64,000 nucleotides of DNA from Bacilli bacterium (GTDB lineage Bacteria > Bacillota_I > Bacilli_A > ML615J-28 > CAG-313): assembly GCA_017501465.1 (NCBI GenBank), contig JAFVWY010000013.1:1-64000 (forward strand). Reading direction: 5' to 3'. Position 1 is the stretch's first letter. Every line of letters starts with the position of its first letter. The translations under genes and the position numbers were made by a program. The notes beneath the pieces were generated by a model, which was not told the DNA's origin, made no database searches, and saw nothing but the letters and a program-made list of their open reading frames with translations. Below are positions 16,488 to 25,576 of this stretch, in pieces.

Positions 16488-19217
16488 ATGAAAAATTATA
16501 AAGATACATTATTAATGATGCAAACTGAATTCCCAATGCGTGGGGATTTAGGAAAAAAAGAACCAGATATTCAAAAATATTGGTATGAAAATCATATTTA
16601 CGAAAAAGCATTAGAACAAAATAAGGAAGGAGAAAAGTATTATTTACATGATGGTCCTCCATATGCTAATGGCAAAATTCATGTAGGACATGCATTAAAT
16701 AAAACTTTAAAAGACTTTATTATTCGTTATAAAACAATGAATGGTTATTATGCCCCTTTCCAACCTGGATGGGATACTCATGGTCTTCCAATTGAAAATG
16801 CTTTAACTAAGGATAAAAAAGTAAATAGAAAAGAATTATCAGCTAGTGCATTTAGAACACTTTGTGAACAATATGCAAGAGAGCAAGTTGAAATTCAAAA
16901 AGTTGGTTTTAAGAGATTAGGTGTATTTGCTGATTGGGAAAAACCATATCTTACTTTAAATAAATCTTTTGAAGCAGAACAAATTCGAATTTTCGCAAAA
17001 ATGGCTTCTAAAGGTTTAATATATAAGGGATTGAAACCTGTTTATTGGTCACCATCAAGCGAAACAGCTTTAGCAGAAGCTGAAATTGAATACCATGATG
17101 TACAAAGTAATGCTATTTTTGTTGCATTCCCTGTTGTTGATGGTAAAGGTATTTTAGAAGAAAATAATAAATTAGTTATTTGGACTACTACTCCATGGAC
17201 AATTCCTGCTAACCTTGCAATTTGCGCAGGTCCTAGATTTGAGTATGTTTTAGTAGGCTTAAATAATGATAAATATATAATCGCAAAAGAATTATTAAAG
17301 AATTTCTTAGAAGTTTTAGGAAATCCCGAATATGAAATTTTAAAATCATTTAGTGGTAGCGATATTGAAGACGTTACTTATAGACATCCTATTTATGAAC
17401 GTATATCACCTGTTATTCTTGGTGATCATGTTACTTTAGATGCTGGTACTGGCCTTGTTCATACTGCCCCTGGTCATGGTGCTGATGACTATATTGCTGG
17501 TAAGAAATATGGCCTTGATGTGTTATGTCCTGTTGATTCTTTAGGTAGAATGACAGAAGAAGCTGGTAAATTTGCAGGCTTAAAGATTGAAGAATGTAAT
17601 AATGCTATTATGGAAGAAATGACTAATAATGGTATGCTATTATATGCAAGTAAAATCGTTCATAGTTATCCACATGATTGGCGTACTAAAAAACCTATTA
17701 TTTTTAGAGCAACTCCACAATGGTTTGCATCTATTGCTAAAATTAGAGATCAGATTTTAGAAAACATTAAAACAGTTTCATGGATTCCTACTTGGGGTGA
17801 AGTAAGAATTTCAAACATGATCAAAGATCGTGATGATTGGTGTATTTCACGTCAAAGAATTTGGGGTGTTCCAATCCCAGTCTTCTATGCAGAAGATGAT
17901 ACAGCTATTTTAGATGAAGATGTTATTAATCATGTTGCTGATATTTTTGAAGAAAAAGGTTCTAATGCTTGGTTTGAATTAGAAGCCAAAGAATTATTAC
18001 CAGCTGGATTTACTCATCCGGGTAGTCCTAATGGTATTTTTAGAAAAGAAAATGATATAATGGATGTTTGGTTTGACTCAGGAACAAGTCATCATGCAGC
18101 ATTTAGAAAAACTTATAATGCATATCCTGCTGATTTATATTTAGAAGGTGCTGACCAATATAGAGGATGGTTTAACTCTAGTATTTCTACAGGTGTTGCT
18201 GTAACTGGAGTATCTCCTTATAAACAAATTTTAACTCATGGTTTCACACTAGATGGTGAAGGCCGTAAGATGAGTAAGTCATTAGGAAATACAATTGATC
18301 CAATTCAAGTATGTAATGAAAGTGGTGCTGATATTTTAAGATTATGGGTATCTTCAGTAGATTATCAAGCAGACTGTCGTATTTCTAAAGAAATTATAGC
18401 TCAAAATAGTGAAGCTTACCGTAAAATTAGAAATACATTCCGTTTCATGTTAGGTAATTTATTTGATTTTAATCCAGAAACTGATGCGATTGCTTATGAA
18501 GATTTACCTGAAGAAGATAAATTTATGATGATTTTATTACAAGATTTAATTAGTAAAACGCATGAATCTTATAATAAATTCTCATTTGATGAAGTTTATA
18601 GAAATATTTTATCTTACATGACTAATCAATTATCATCTTATTATTTAGACTATACTAAAGATATTTTATATATTGATAAAGCTGATTCACATGCTAGAAG
18701 AAGTATTCAAACTGTTATTTATCATACTACTTTTGCTCTAGCAACTATGCTTACACCTTTAATTCCTCACACTACTGAAGAAGTTTATAAATATTTTGTA
18801 GGTAATAAAAAAGAAAGCATTTATTTAGAAAGAATGCCAATTGCAAAAGTATATTCTGATAGTGAAGAAATTAAAGAAAAATATAATAAGTTCTTAGTAT
18901 TAAGAGATGATGTATTAAAAGCTTTAGAAAATGCTCGTAATAATAAAGTAATTGGTAAGAGTTTTAATGCAAAACTTGTAATTAAACCAACTGAAGATAC
19001 TAAAGAATTATTATCTTCAATTAAGGTAAATTTACAAAGAGTGTTTATTGTTTCTCAATTAGAAATTACTGATGAAGCAATTAATGGCGAACAATTTGAA
19101 TCTGCTACTATCTTAGTTGAACCTGCTCAAGGTCATGTTTGTAGTAGATGTTGGCAAGTAGTTCATGAAATCAATGAAGATGAACTTTGCGAAAGATGTG
19201 CAACAATTTTAAAATAA
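16488..19217 (+). CDS. ileS: isoleucyl-tRNA synthetase
   Basis: The 909-residue class I enzyme has GPPYANGKIHVGHALNK (HIGH) and GRKMSKSLGN (KMSKS). The editing domain is present with WTTTPWTIPANLAI and GTGLVHTAPGHG. The C-terminal zinc-binding tail has two Cys pairs (CSRCW and CERC), as in bacterial IleS with a zinc finger. It charges tRNA-Ile and edits valine. The start is ATG 16488 with GGAG at 16478-16481; the in-frame GTG 16476 overlaps the sepF stop and is rejected. It is third in the yggS operon. Confidence 0.98.
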   Translation: MKNYKDTLLMMQTEFPMRGDLGKKEPDIQKYWYENHIYEKALEQNKEGEKYYLHDGPPYANGKIHVGHALNKTLKDFIIRYKTMNGYYAPFQPGWDTHGLPIENALTKDKKVNRKELSASAFRTLCEQYAREQVEIQKVGFKRLGVFADWEKPYLTLNKSFEAEQIRIFAKMASKGLIYKGLKPVYWSPSSETALAEAEIEYHDVQSNAIFVAFPVVDGKGILEENNKLVIWTTTPWTIPANLAICAGPRFEYVLVGLNNDKYIIAKELLKNFLEVLGNPEYEILKSFSGSDIEDVTYRHPIYERISPVILGDHVTLDAGTGLVHTAPGHGADDYIAGKKYGLDVLCPVDSLGRMTEEAGKFAGLKIEECNNAIMEEMTNNGMLLYASKIVHSYPHDWRTKKPIIFRATPQWFASIAKIRDQILENIKTVSWIPTWGEVRISNMIKDRDDWCISRQRIWGVPIPVFYAEDDTAILDEDVINHVADIFEEKGSNAWFELEAKELLPAGFTHPGSPNGIFRKENDIMDVWFDSGTSHHAAFRKTYNAYPADLYLEGADQYRGWFNSSISTGVAVTGVSPYKQILTHGFTLDGEGRKMSKSLGNTIDPIQVCNESGADILRLWVSSVDYQADCRISKEIIAQNSEAYRKIRNTFRFMLGNLFDFNPETDAIAYEDLPEEDKFMMILLQDLISKTHESYNKFSFDEVYRNILSYMTNQLSSYYLDYTKDILYIDKADSHARRSIQTVIYHTTFALATMLTPLIPHTTEEVYKYFVGNKKESIYLERMPIAKVYSDSEEIKEKYNKFLVLRDDVLKALENARNNKVIGKSFNAKLVIKPTEDTKELLSSIKVNLQRVFIVSQLEITDEAINGEQFESATILVEPAQGHVCSRCWQVVHEINEDELCERCATILK

Positions 19218-19229
19218 GTTGGTGATATT

Positions 19230-20087
19230 ATGATGACTATCAATTTTTTCAGAAGTAGAAACCTTGAAAGAATTGATTATGCCGATGTTATCTTATATTT
19301 TGAAAAAGATTTAAAATGTGAAGTAATATATGGAGAAGAAGATGTAAAATTCATATATAAAGACATTGTATTTAATTTAGAATATATTTTTAGCATTACT
19401 AAAAGATCAAGAGTTTCAAATGTTTCATATATTAATCCAGAATATGTAAATATTAGATTTTGTTTAGATGTTCCAGAAGTTATGCCAGAACAATCTTCAA
19501 GAGAGGTATTAGCATTGATTGACCAAGTGTGTCGTAGATTTGACCTAGCAGTTTTATATGGTGGAATTAAAGATGTTGAATCCTTTGATGTAATGAAAAT
19601 GATGAATTATTTCAGTACAACAAGAACCTTATTCTTAGAACAAAATCCTGAATATGAATACTTCGTGTTACCTTCTAATATTCTTACCCATATTTCAAAT
19701 TATCATCAAGTATTACCTTTCTTAAAGGAACAAATTAAAGAAGAAGTAGAAACAAAACAATATATTTTTCTAAGTGATGGTTTATCACAAAATGCGAAAC
19801 TTGCAATTGAATGGGAAGTTGGCACACCGCTAATATTTCCACCTCATTTAGATTATATAAAGATTATTGATGTTGAATCTACGCAATACTTACCTGCAGA
19901 TATTTTCTTTAAACATTTAATTAGACATATGTATGAACTTAAAAATTATATACCAGATGTAAGTTTATTAATGCTTTGTGGAAAAGCGGTAAAAAAATCA
20001 CTTTCTAAGGTAAAAAAATTTAAAAAACATTATTCACAGGAATTGATGTTTAAAGAAATTAGTGCAACTAATTTAATTGAAAAATAG
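19230..20087 (+). CDS. conserved-looking protein of unknown function
   Basis: I do not recognise this 285-residue protein. It has no signal peptide or membrane helix, is rich in charged and aromatic residues, and has two apparent parts: residues 1-130 with FNLEYIFSITKRSRV and VNIRFCLDVPEVMP, and residues 150-265 with SNYHQVLPFLKEQI, WEVGTPLIFPPHLDYIKII and a basic tail. GGTGAT precedes ATG 19230; ATG 19233 is an alternative. It lies 12 bases after ileS and 9 bases before deoC, so it is cotranscribed with a division, tRNA-charging and nucleoside-salvage set, which gives no clear role. Confidence 0.8.
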   Translation: MMTINFFRSRNLERIDYADVILYFEKDLKCEVIYGEEDVKFIYKDIVFNLEYIFSITKRSRVSNVSYINPEYVNIRFCLDVPEVMPEQSSREVLALIDQVCRRFDLAVLYGGIKDVESFDVMKMMNYFSTTRTLFLEQNPEYEYFVLPSNILTHISNYHQVLPFLKEQIKEEVETKQYIFLSDGLSQNAKLAIEWEVGTPLIFPPHLDYIKIIDVESTQYLPADIFFKHLIRHMYELKNYIPDVSLLMLCGKAVKKSLSKVKKFKKHYSQELMFKEISATNLIEK

Positions 20088-20096
20088 GAGATATAA

Positions 20097-20765
20097 ATGC
20101 AAAAAATTAATAAAATGATTGACCATACTATCCTAAAAGCTTTTGCTACTTCAAAAGATATTGAAAAATTATGTGAAGAAGCTATTAAATATGATTTTAA
20201 GAGTGTATGCGTAAATCCTGTTAACGTTAAGTATGCTAGTGAATTATTAACAAACAGTGATGTATTAGTATGTACAGTAGTTGGTTTTCCACTAGGTGCT
20301 AATACTAAAGAAATCAAAATGTTAGAAACATTAGACGCTATTAAAAATGGTGCTGATGAAATTGATATGGTAATTAACGTTGCCAAAGCTAAAGAACATG
20401 ATTACCGTTATATTGAAGAGGAAATCAAAGAAGTAGTTGCTGCGGCTGGTGGTCATACAGTTAAAGTAATTTTAGAAACTTGCTATTTATCTGAAGATGA
20501 AAAAGTAGCTTGTACTTTAGCAGCTGCACGTGCTAAGGCTAATTTTGTAAAGACTTCTACTGGATTTGGTACTGGTGGAGCTTTAATTACTGATATTGTA
20601 ACTATGAAGGCTAATATTACACAAGATATGGAAGTTAAAGCAAGTGGAGGTATCAAGACTTTAGACGATGCTTTAGCAATGGTTAAAGCTGGTGCGACAC
20701 GTATTGGTACTTCAAGTGGTATTCAAATTGTTGAAGCCTATCTTGCTCAAAATGAAGGTGAATAG
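20097..20765 (+). CDS. deoC: deoxyribose-phosphate aldolase
   Basis: The 222-residue enzyme cleaves 2-deoxyribose-5-phosphate to glyceraldehyde-3-phosphate and acetaldehyde. The start IDHTILKAFAT, VCVNPVNVKYA, TVVGFPLGAN, EIDMVINV, KVILETCYL, FVKTSTGF (Schiff-base lysine) and VKASGGIKTLDDA are characteristic. AGGAG lies before ATG 20097. It is followed directly by deoD, together forming a nucleoside catabolism module that fits pdp and the 5'-nucleotidase elsewhere in the window. Confidence 0.97.
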   Translation: MQKINKMIDHTILKAFATSKDIEKLCEEAIKYDFKSVCVNPVNVKYASELLTNSDVLVCTVVGFPLGANTKEIKMLETLDAIKNGADEIDMVINVAKAKEHDYRYIEEEIKEVVAAAGGHTVKVILETCYLSEDEKVACTLAAARAKANFVKTSTGFGTGGALITDIVTMKANITQDMEVKASGGIKTLDDALAMVKAGATRIGTSSGIQIVEAYLAQNEGE

Positions 20766-20766
20766 A

Positions 20767-21483
20767 ATGAAGGCTACACCTCATATTGAAGTCAAAGAAG
20801 AAAATGTTATTGCGAAGACTGTTTTAATGCCTGGAGATCCTTTAAGAGCAAAATATATTGCAGAAACTTATTTAACAGATGTAGTTTGTTTTAATAAGGT
20901 TCGTGGTATGTTAGGTTTTACTGGTTATTATAAAGGGGTTAAAGTATCAGTAATGGGTAGTGGTATGGGAATGCCAAGCATTGGTATTTATTCATATGAA
21001 CTATTTAGCAATTATGGTGTAGAAAATATTATTAGAATCGGCTCTGCGGGTGCTTATACAGATAAGTTAAATTTATTTGATGTCGTACTTGCAAAAGATG
21101 CTTATTCTGAATCTTCATTTGCGTATGCTCAAGCAGGTATTCAAAAAGAAGTGATGGAATCAAATAGCGAATTAAATGAAGTGATTAAAAAAGCAGCAAA
21201 TTCATTAGGGATTAAAATTAATTTTGATCGTATTCATTCATCTGATGTTTTTTATCACCAAGAACCTGTTCATGAAAAATTATATAATGAAAAAGGTTGT
21301 ACTTGTGTAGAAATGGAATCATATGCTTTATTCCATAATGCTCAAGTGTTAAATAAAAGAGCCGCTTGTCTTTTAACTATATCTGATTCTTTAGTAACTC
21401 ATGCTGAAACAACATCAGAACAAAGACAAACTGCATTTAATCAAATGATGGAAATAGCACTTACTACTGCAACTTTATTATAA
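20767..21483 (+). CDS. deoD: purine-nucleoside phosphorylase, DeoD type
   Basis: The 238-residue enzyme is a hexameric (NP-I) purine-nucleoside phosphorylase. Signatures are VLMPGDPLRAKYIAE, GMLGFTGYYKG, VMGSGMGMPSIGIYSYELF, IIRIGSAGAY, VEMESYALF and LLTISDSL. It phosphorolyses purine nucleosides to bases and ribose-1-phosphate. The start is ATG 20767, one base after the deoC stop; a longer frame from 20692 runs inside deoC. Last gene of the operon, followed by a terminator. Confidence 0.97.
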   Translation: MKATPHIEVKEENVIAKTVLMPGDPLRAKYIAETYLTDVVCFNKVRGMLGFTGYYKGVKVSVMGSGMGMPSIGIYSYELFSNYGVENIIRIGSAGAYTDKLNLFDVVLAKDAYSESSFAYAQAGIQKEVMESNSELNEVIKKAANSLGIKINFDRIHSSDVFYHQEPVHEKLYNEKGCTCVEMESYALFHNAQVLNKRAACLLTISDSLVTHAETTSEQRQTAFNQMMEIALTTATLL

Positions 21484-21515
21484 AAAAACTCTCTAAAATT
21501 TTAGAGAGTTTTTTT
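21482..21515. terminator. bidirectional terminator between deoD and the ger genes
   Basis: A7CTCTCTAAAA and TTTTAGAGAGT7 form a perfect inverted repeat with A and T tracts at both ends, serving deoD on plus and the ger operon on minus. Confidence 0.95.
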
Positions 21516-22560
21516 ATGGAGTCAAAAGGTTAATATTGTATTTGAAATTTATTGAAGATAAATCAATTTTATCAAGTTTTTTTAAACTTCTAAGGTAGTT
21601 TATGTTAAATATATCAATATCTTGTTTTAAACAAGATTGATACAATTTAGTAATTTCCTTTTCGATCGATTTTTTTAATGTATCTTTGTAGGTATACATA
21701 TCATACTCTTTAGAATTAATATAATTAATTTCAGCATTTATATCAAAAGTTATTGTATTATCTTTATTAATTGTATATTCAATATTATAATTATCAACTA
21801 AGAATTCTATATTGTCAATTTTTAATAATAAATTATTAAAATCGTGGATTAAATACATACCAGGATATTCATCATATGTTAGAAAGTGTCTGTTTGCATA
21901 TTCATCAAAAAACATGACACCGGTGTTTTCTGTTTTTTGAAATTCCTTTTCACCATTTTGAAAGATATCTTTAGATACGCTAATGACTGGATACCCTAAA
22001 TAGTAATCTGGAATCAAAATATCATTGACAAACTCGTAAAAAGTAACTGCTTCATGAGTGTGGGCTTTTTTAGTCCCTGTTAAAATAGTATAATAAAGGG
22101 TCGATTCTTCAAATACTTGAACGTTAAATAATTCTTCTATTTTATTTGGGGTAATATAGATTTCAAAACTGGGATATAATAAAGGGCCATTTTTAAAAAA
22201 AGTATAGAAATATTCTCTATTTTCTAAAGTTAAAAAATTTTCATTGATAAAAATAGTTTTCACATGTTTTAATTCTAGAGTAACATCAACATTTGATGTT
22301 ATTTTTTTTAATGCCTCTGTAATACTTTGGTCTTTATAGATACCAATATAAGAAGAAGTATCAATTGATTGATTATCACTTTGTGTTAGGTTAGCATTAT
22401 TAATAACATAAACACTCACTTCATATAATTTATTAGTTGGATCATAATCTAATCCCATACTTAGGACGAAACTAATCTCATGAATTTCTGAATATCTTTT
22501 ACATCCATTTAAAGTTAAAAACAAAAGTGATATTAATAAAAGATTAAATATTTTTTTCAT
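21514..22560 (-). CDS. spore germination receptor lipoprotein, GerC family
   Basis: The 348-residue protein has a lipoprotein signal (LLISLLFLTLNGC) and the Ger(x)C layout: SFVLSMGLDYDP near residue 35, the AL-KKITSNVDVTLELKHVK region, and the C-terminal domain with YDMYTYKDTLKKSIEKEITKLYQ. GerC subunits anchor to the outer face of the spore inner membrane and join GerA and GerB subunits in the germinant receptor. AAAGGAAC precedes ATG 22560, and it overlaps the GerA-type gene by 17 bases. Last gene of a three-gene operon. Confidence 0.92.
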   Translation of the reverse strand: MKKIFNLLLISLLFLTLNGCKRYSEIHEISFVLSMGLDYDPTNKLYEVSVYVINNANLTQSDNQSIDTSSYIGIYKDQSITEALKKITSNVDVTLELKHVKTIFINENFLTLENREYFYTFFKNGPLLYPSFEIYITPNKIEELFNVQVFEESTLYYTILTGTKKAHTHEAVTFYEFVNDILIPDYYLGYPVISVSKDIFQNGEKEFQKTENTGVMFFDEYANRHFLTYDEYPGMYLIHDFNNLLLKIDNIEFLVDNYNIEYTINKDNTITFDINAEINYINSKEYDMYTYKDTLKKSIEKEITKLYQSCLKQDIDIFNINYLRSLKKLDKIDLSSINFKYNINLLTP

Positions 22561-23887
22561 TTTTTTGTTCCTTTGGCATAAAATAATTGATATTTTGTTT
22601 AAATTTTCGTGGCCTTAAACTTAAGAAAAAGTCTTCATTAAATGTCTTGATGCTTAAAAGATAATAGATAATAAAAATAGAACTAACTAAAAACCCAAAT
22701 AAGCCAAAAATATATGAACAAATAATAATTATTATACGAAAAATGGACAACGTGGTTACCATATGAAGATTATTTGTAAAAGCATAAGTTGCAAGATAAG
22801 AAATAGAGGTAATTAATAAAATTAAATGACCGATTAATCCACTTTTAATAGCGTTTTGGCCAATAAATAATCCTCCTAAAAAGATGATAATATTTTGAAT
22901 ATAACCATTAGATGACCGACTTGTGGCATACCTATATAAATCAAATAAAAGTAAAACAATCAATATTTCAGATAACATAGGTAAAGTAGTTCCTCGTTCT
23001 GTTAGTTTAAGGTTAGATAAAGCATAGATTGTTAAACTTGAGGAATGAAAATTAGTAATTGCTACATATAGACCTAAAAGAAAAACTGCAATAAACATAA
23101 AAAGAAGAACGAGAGTTCTAGAAAGTATGGAGTAGTAAATTGGTGTATCTACATCGTTTTTCATTGTTGAGAAATACAAAAAATTAACAGGTATAATACA
23201 TGCAACTGGAGAATTATTTAAGATGATAGCAGTTTTTCCCTTGGAAATTGATGTTGATACATTTTGTGGTGAACTTGTAGATAAAGTTAAAGGGAGTAAA
23301 TGTTTTTTTTGAAATGCCTTACTAATAGTATTTATAGAGTTAACATTAATTACATTTATAGTTGATAATTTATCTTTAATTTTTTGATTTATTTTGTTAT
23401 CTAAATTTAATATAGCTACTTTATTATTGCATTTGGTAGGTAGATCTACTATTTCAACATTTAAATTTTTATCTCTTAAATGTTTTCTAACTAGGGCAAT
23501 ATTAATATCCATATTTTCAATAAAGCCATCCTGGGAAGAATATAAATCAACAGGATCAATGACAGAACTAGTAATAGTTCTTGAATTTGCTTTAGGTAGT
23601 AAAAATTCATAAGTTAAAGTAGGTGTTTTAATAACGATAAAACCATTTAACATACTTTTTTTCATCGTATCTAGATCATTATCTATTACATTTATTAAAT
23701 AAGGAAAGACATTTAAAAGATTGTTCTTGATATTTAAACATAGTTTATCGTAGTAAAATTTATTAAATTCATCTATGTCGGCTAAATCTTTATTAAAAAT
23801 TATTAAAATTGGTTCATTTTGTATGGTAATGTTATAAGCTAAAACATCATCAGATGTCTTTAATTGGTTGATTAAACTTTGATACAT
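22544..23887 (-). CDS. spore germination receptor subunit, GerA family
   Basis: The 447-residue protein has an N-terminal cytosolic region of about 235 residues and a C-terminal membrane domain with several helices. The hallmark motif SSQDGFIENMDINIALVRKHL corresponds to the GPREGFxE...NxALIRxR block of GerA proteins. It is slightly shorter than B. subtilis GerAA. GerA subunits form ion channels that open when germinants bind the GerB subunit. AGGAGGGG precedes ATG 23887. It overlaps the upstream GerB-type gene by 38 bases and GerC by 17. Confidence 0.93.
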   Translation of the reverse strand: MYQSLINQLKTSDDVLAYNITIQNEPILIIFNKDLADIDEFNKFYYDKLCLNIKNNLLNVFPYLINVIDNDLDTMKKSMLNGFIVIKTPTLTYEFLLPKANSRTITSSVIDPVDLYSSQDGFIENMDINIALVRKHLRDKNLNVEIVDLPTKCNNKVAILNLDNKINQKIKDKLSTINVINVNSINTISKAFQKKHLLPLTLSTSSPQNVSTSISKGKTAIILNNSPVACIIPVNFLYFSTMKNDVDTPIYYSILSRTLVLLFMFIAVFLLGLYVAITNFHSSSLTIYALSNLKLTERGTTLPMLSEILIVLLLFDLYRYATSRSSNGYIQNIIIFLGGLFIGQNAIKSGLIGHLILLITSISYLATYAFTNNLHMVTTLSIFRIIIIICSYIFGLFGFLVSSIFIIYYLLSIKTFNEDFFLSLRPRKFKQNINYFMPKEQKNEKNI

Positions 23888-24887
23888 CTTTACCCCTCCT
23901 ACTAAAATATATTATAAGAATTGTATTTATGATAGATAAGCATATTGTCAGATACAAAATAGGTTCTAATAGTTTTGTATTTTTTACAAATATAAAACAT
24001 AATGTTATAATTAACAAAAAATATAGAGTTGAAAATAGAATTTTATGTTTTGTTTTAAATAAATTTTTAAGATAAATCGCATTAAAAGTAGACTTATAAA
24101 AAGTAGTTGTTAAAAGAATATATAATAATAAAATGTCTAAATGTTCAAAAAATCTTCTACCATTATGACTAAAGTATCTATTGAATGCCAGAATTTTAAT
24201 TTCTAAATAGTAACGGTAATTAACAATGGTATAGCTATCAATTATTTGTAAAGTAACTAATATACAAATAATTAATCCACTAAATATGATTTTTCTTCTA
24301 CTAATTGGTTTTATATAATTATCATTAAAAACTGTTAATATAAAAAGTTCACTAAAAATTGAACTAAAGTAAAACCCTTTTAAAATATTAAAGTCTATTT
24401 TGTTTGGAATGATGTCAATGTATTTTTGATTAGTAAATTCTATATCAAGAAAAAAAGGGATAAAAATTAAGCTACCTATTACTAATATAATTCCTAGTCT
24501 AACAATTTTATTAAAGTCTCCAAGTGATAAGATAATAATAACAATACTAATTAGAACAACAAATAATCCACTTGAAGAAATTTTAAAAAAAGCATGACCC
24601 ATCATAATTGAAGTTATTGCTATTAAAATTGATGTGTTGATAAGTAAAGTTATTAACATTAGAAATTTATAAAATATATTTTTTTCAATCATTTTTTTAA
24701 AATTAGAGGGTTTATAAAAAAATGTTAAAATAAGAAGAGGAATAATATTCATAAGTGGTATCATCCAAGCTGATTGTTGAAAGTCTTTCATTAACAACGA
24801 TGTTAAGGTCATTGTTGATATATTAATCCCGAAGAAAATTGTTAGAATAACAAAGAAAGCATTAGTAATTTTTTGATCATTTTCCAT
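23850..24887 (-). CDS. spore germination receptor permease-like subunit, GerB family
   Basis: The 345-residue polytopic protein has about ten hydrophobic segments and belongs by layout to the GerAB/Spore_permease branch of the APC superfamily: ITNAFFVILTIFFGINIST at the start, LGDFNKIVRLGIILVIGSL in the middle. In B. subtilis this subunit binds the amino-acid germinant. GGGTGAT precedes ATG 24887. The operon order here is B-A-C. It ends in tandem TGA codons (23852-23847), the only TGA stop among the genes of this window. The 242 bases upstream, to ssb, hold no gene. Confidence 0.88.
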   Translation of the reverse strand: MENDQKITNAFFVILTIFFGINISTMTLTSLLMKDFQQSAWMIPLMNIIPLLILTFFYKPSNFKKMIEKNIFYKFLMLITLLINTSILIAITSIMMGHAFFKISSSGLFVVLISIVIIILSLGDFNKIVRLGIILVIGSLIFIPFFLDIEFTNQKYIDIIPNKIDFNILKGFYFSSIFSELFILTVFNDNYIKPISRRKIIFSGLIICILVTLQIIDSYTIVNYRYYLEIKILAFNRYFSHNGRRFFEHLDILLLYILLTTTFYKSTFNAIYLKNLFKTKHKILFSTLYFLLIITLCFIFVKNTKLLEPILYLTICLSIINTILIIYFSRRGKDVSKFNQPIKDI

Positions 24888-25083
24888 TTTATCACCCTTT
24901 TACTATTTTTTCCCAAATGTTTAAATTTATGAATTTTATTTTATTTATTCTTATTTCAAAAAAATAGGTTATTTTTCTTACTATTTTTAGACTTTATTAG
25001 TAAAAGTTACTATTTATTTATTGTTCAAATAAAAAAACGAATTTTTATTACATCATAGCGTACTTTTAATAATGATAGTAAAT

Positions 25084-25092
25084 TGGTATAAT
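25084..25092 (+). promoter_or_regulatory. extended -10 promoter for ssb
   Basis: TGGTATAAT at 25084-25092, 37 bases before the ssb start; the -35 region is weak (TTTTAA). Confidence 0.65.
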
Positions 25093-25129
25093 CTTTCTGC
25101 AACCTATTGATAATATATAAGGAGGTAAA

Positions 25130-25471
25130 ATGTATAATAGTGTTTTAATTATTGGTAGAACAACAGATAAACCTAAAATTAGACAATTAGAATCTGGCCT
25201 TGTAGTTGGTAACATGACTCTAGCTGTTAATAGGCCGTTTAAAAATACGGATGGTGAGTATGAGACTGACTTTATTAGCTGTACCATGTGGAACTCTATT
25301 GCGACATCAGCAAATGAATTTTGTAAAAAAGGTTCATTAATAGGGGTTAGAGGTTATGTTGTTAATAAAGAAGAAACGGTAACTGTTTTAGGGGAGGGAG
25401 GAGAACAATACAAGAAGACAATTAAGGTTTTAGATATTAATGTTGATAAAGTTATTTTTTTAAAATTATAA
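25130..25471 (+). CDS. single-stranded DNA-binding protein, short SsbB-like form
   Basis: The 113-residue protein is a single OB-fold SSB: SVLIIGRTTDKPKIRQ, MTLAVNRPFKN, FISCTMWNSIATSANEFCKKGSLIGVRG and KVLDINVDKVIFL. It lacks the Gly/Gln-rich tail and acidic DDIPF tip that recruit repair proteins. Its length and lack of tip match competence-type SsbB of Bacillus rather than the essential SsbA. AAGGAGG precedes ATG 25130. It is monocistronic, with its own terminator. Whether the genome has another full-length SSB cannot be seen here. Confidence 0.93.
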   Translation: MYNSVLIIGRTTDKPKIRQLESGLVVGNMTLAVNRPFKNTDGEYETDFISCTMWNSIATSANEFCKKGSLIGVRGYVVNKEETVTVLGEGGEQYKKTIKVLDINVDKVIFLKL

Positions 25472-25477
25472 AATTAT

Positions 25478-25513
25478 ACTTTCTATTAGTTTTTCTAATA
25501 GAAAGTTTTTTTT
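25478..25513 (+). terminator. terminator after ssb
   Basis: ACTTTCTATTAG at 25478-25489 and CTAATAGAAAGT at 25495-25506 form a 12-bp stem followed by a T run. Confidence 0.94.
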
Positions 25514-25546
25514 ATTATGATTACAGCATACAAAATTTATTTTTTT

Positions 25547-25555
25547 TGGTATAAT
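25547..25555 (+). promoter_or_regulatory. extended -10 promoter for thyA-folA
   Basis: TGGTATAAT at 25547-25555, 21 bases before the thyA start; the -35 is poor. Confidence 0.65.
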
Positions 25556-25576
25556 AACATAAAAGAGGTAGTAAAT

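Noticed and set aside
23850-24887. UGA read as tryptophan (Mollicutes code)
   Set aside because: Conserved Trp codons are all TGG, no gene contains in-frame TGA, and reading through the gerB TGA pair gains only a few residues before TAA.
24888-25129. Sigma-G promoter for the ger operon
   Set aside because: Some TGAAATA and CATAAAT strings exist, but spacing does not fit and the region is so AT-rich that matches carry little weight. I saw no gene here.
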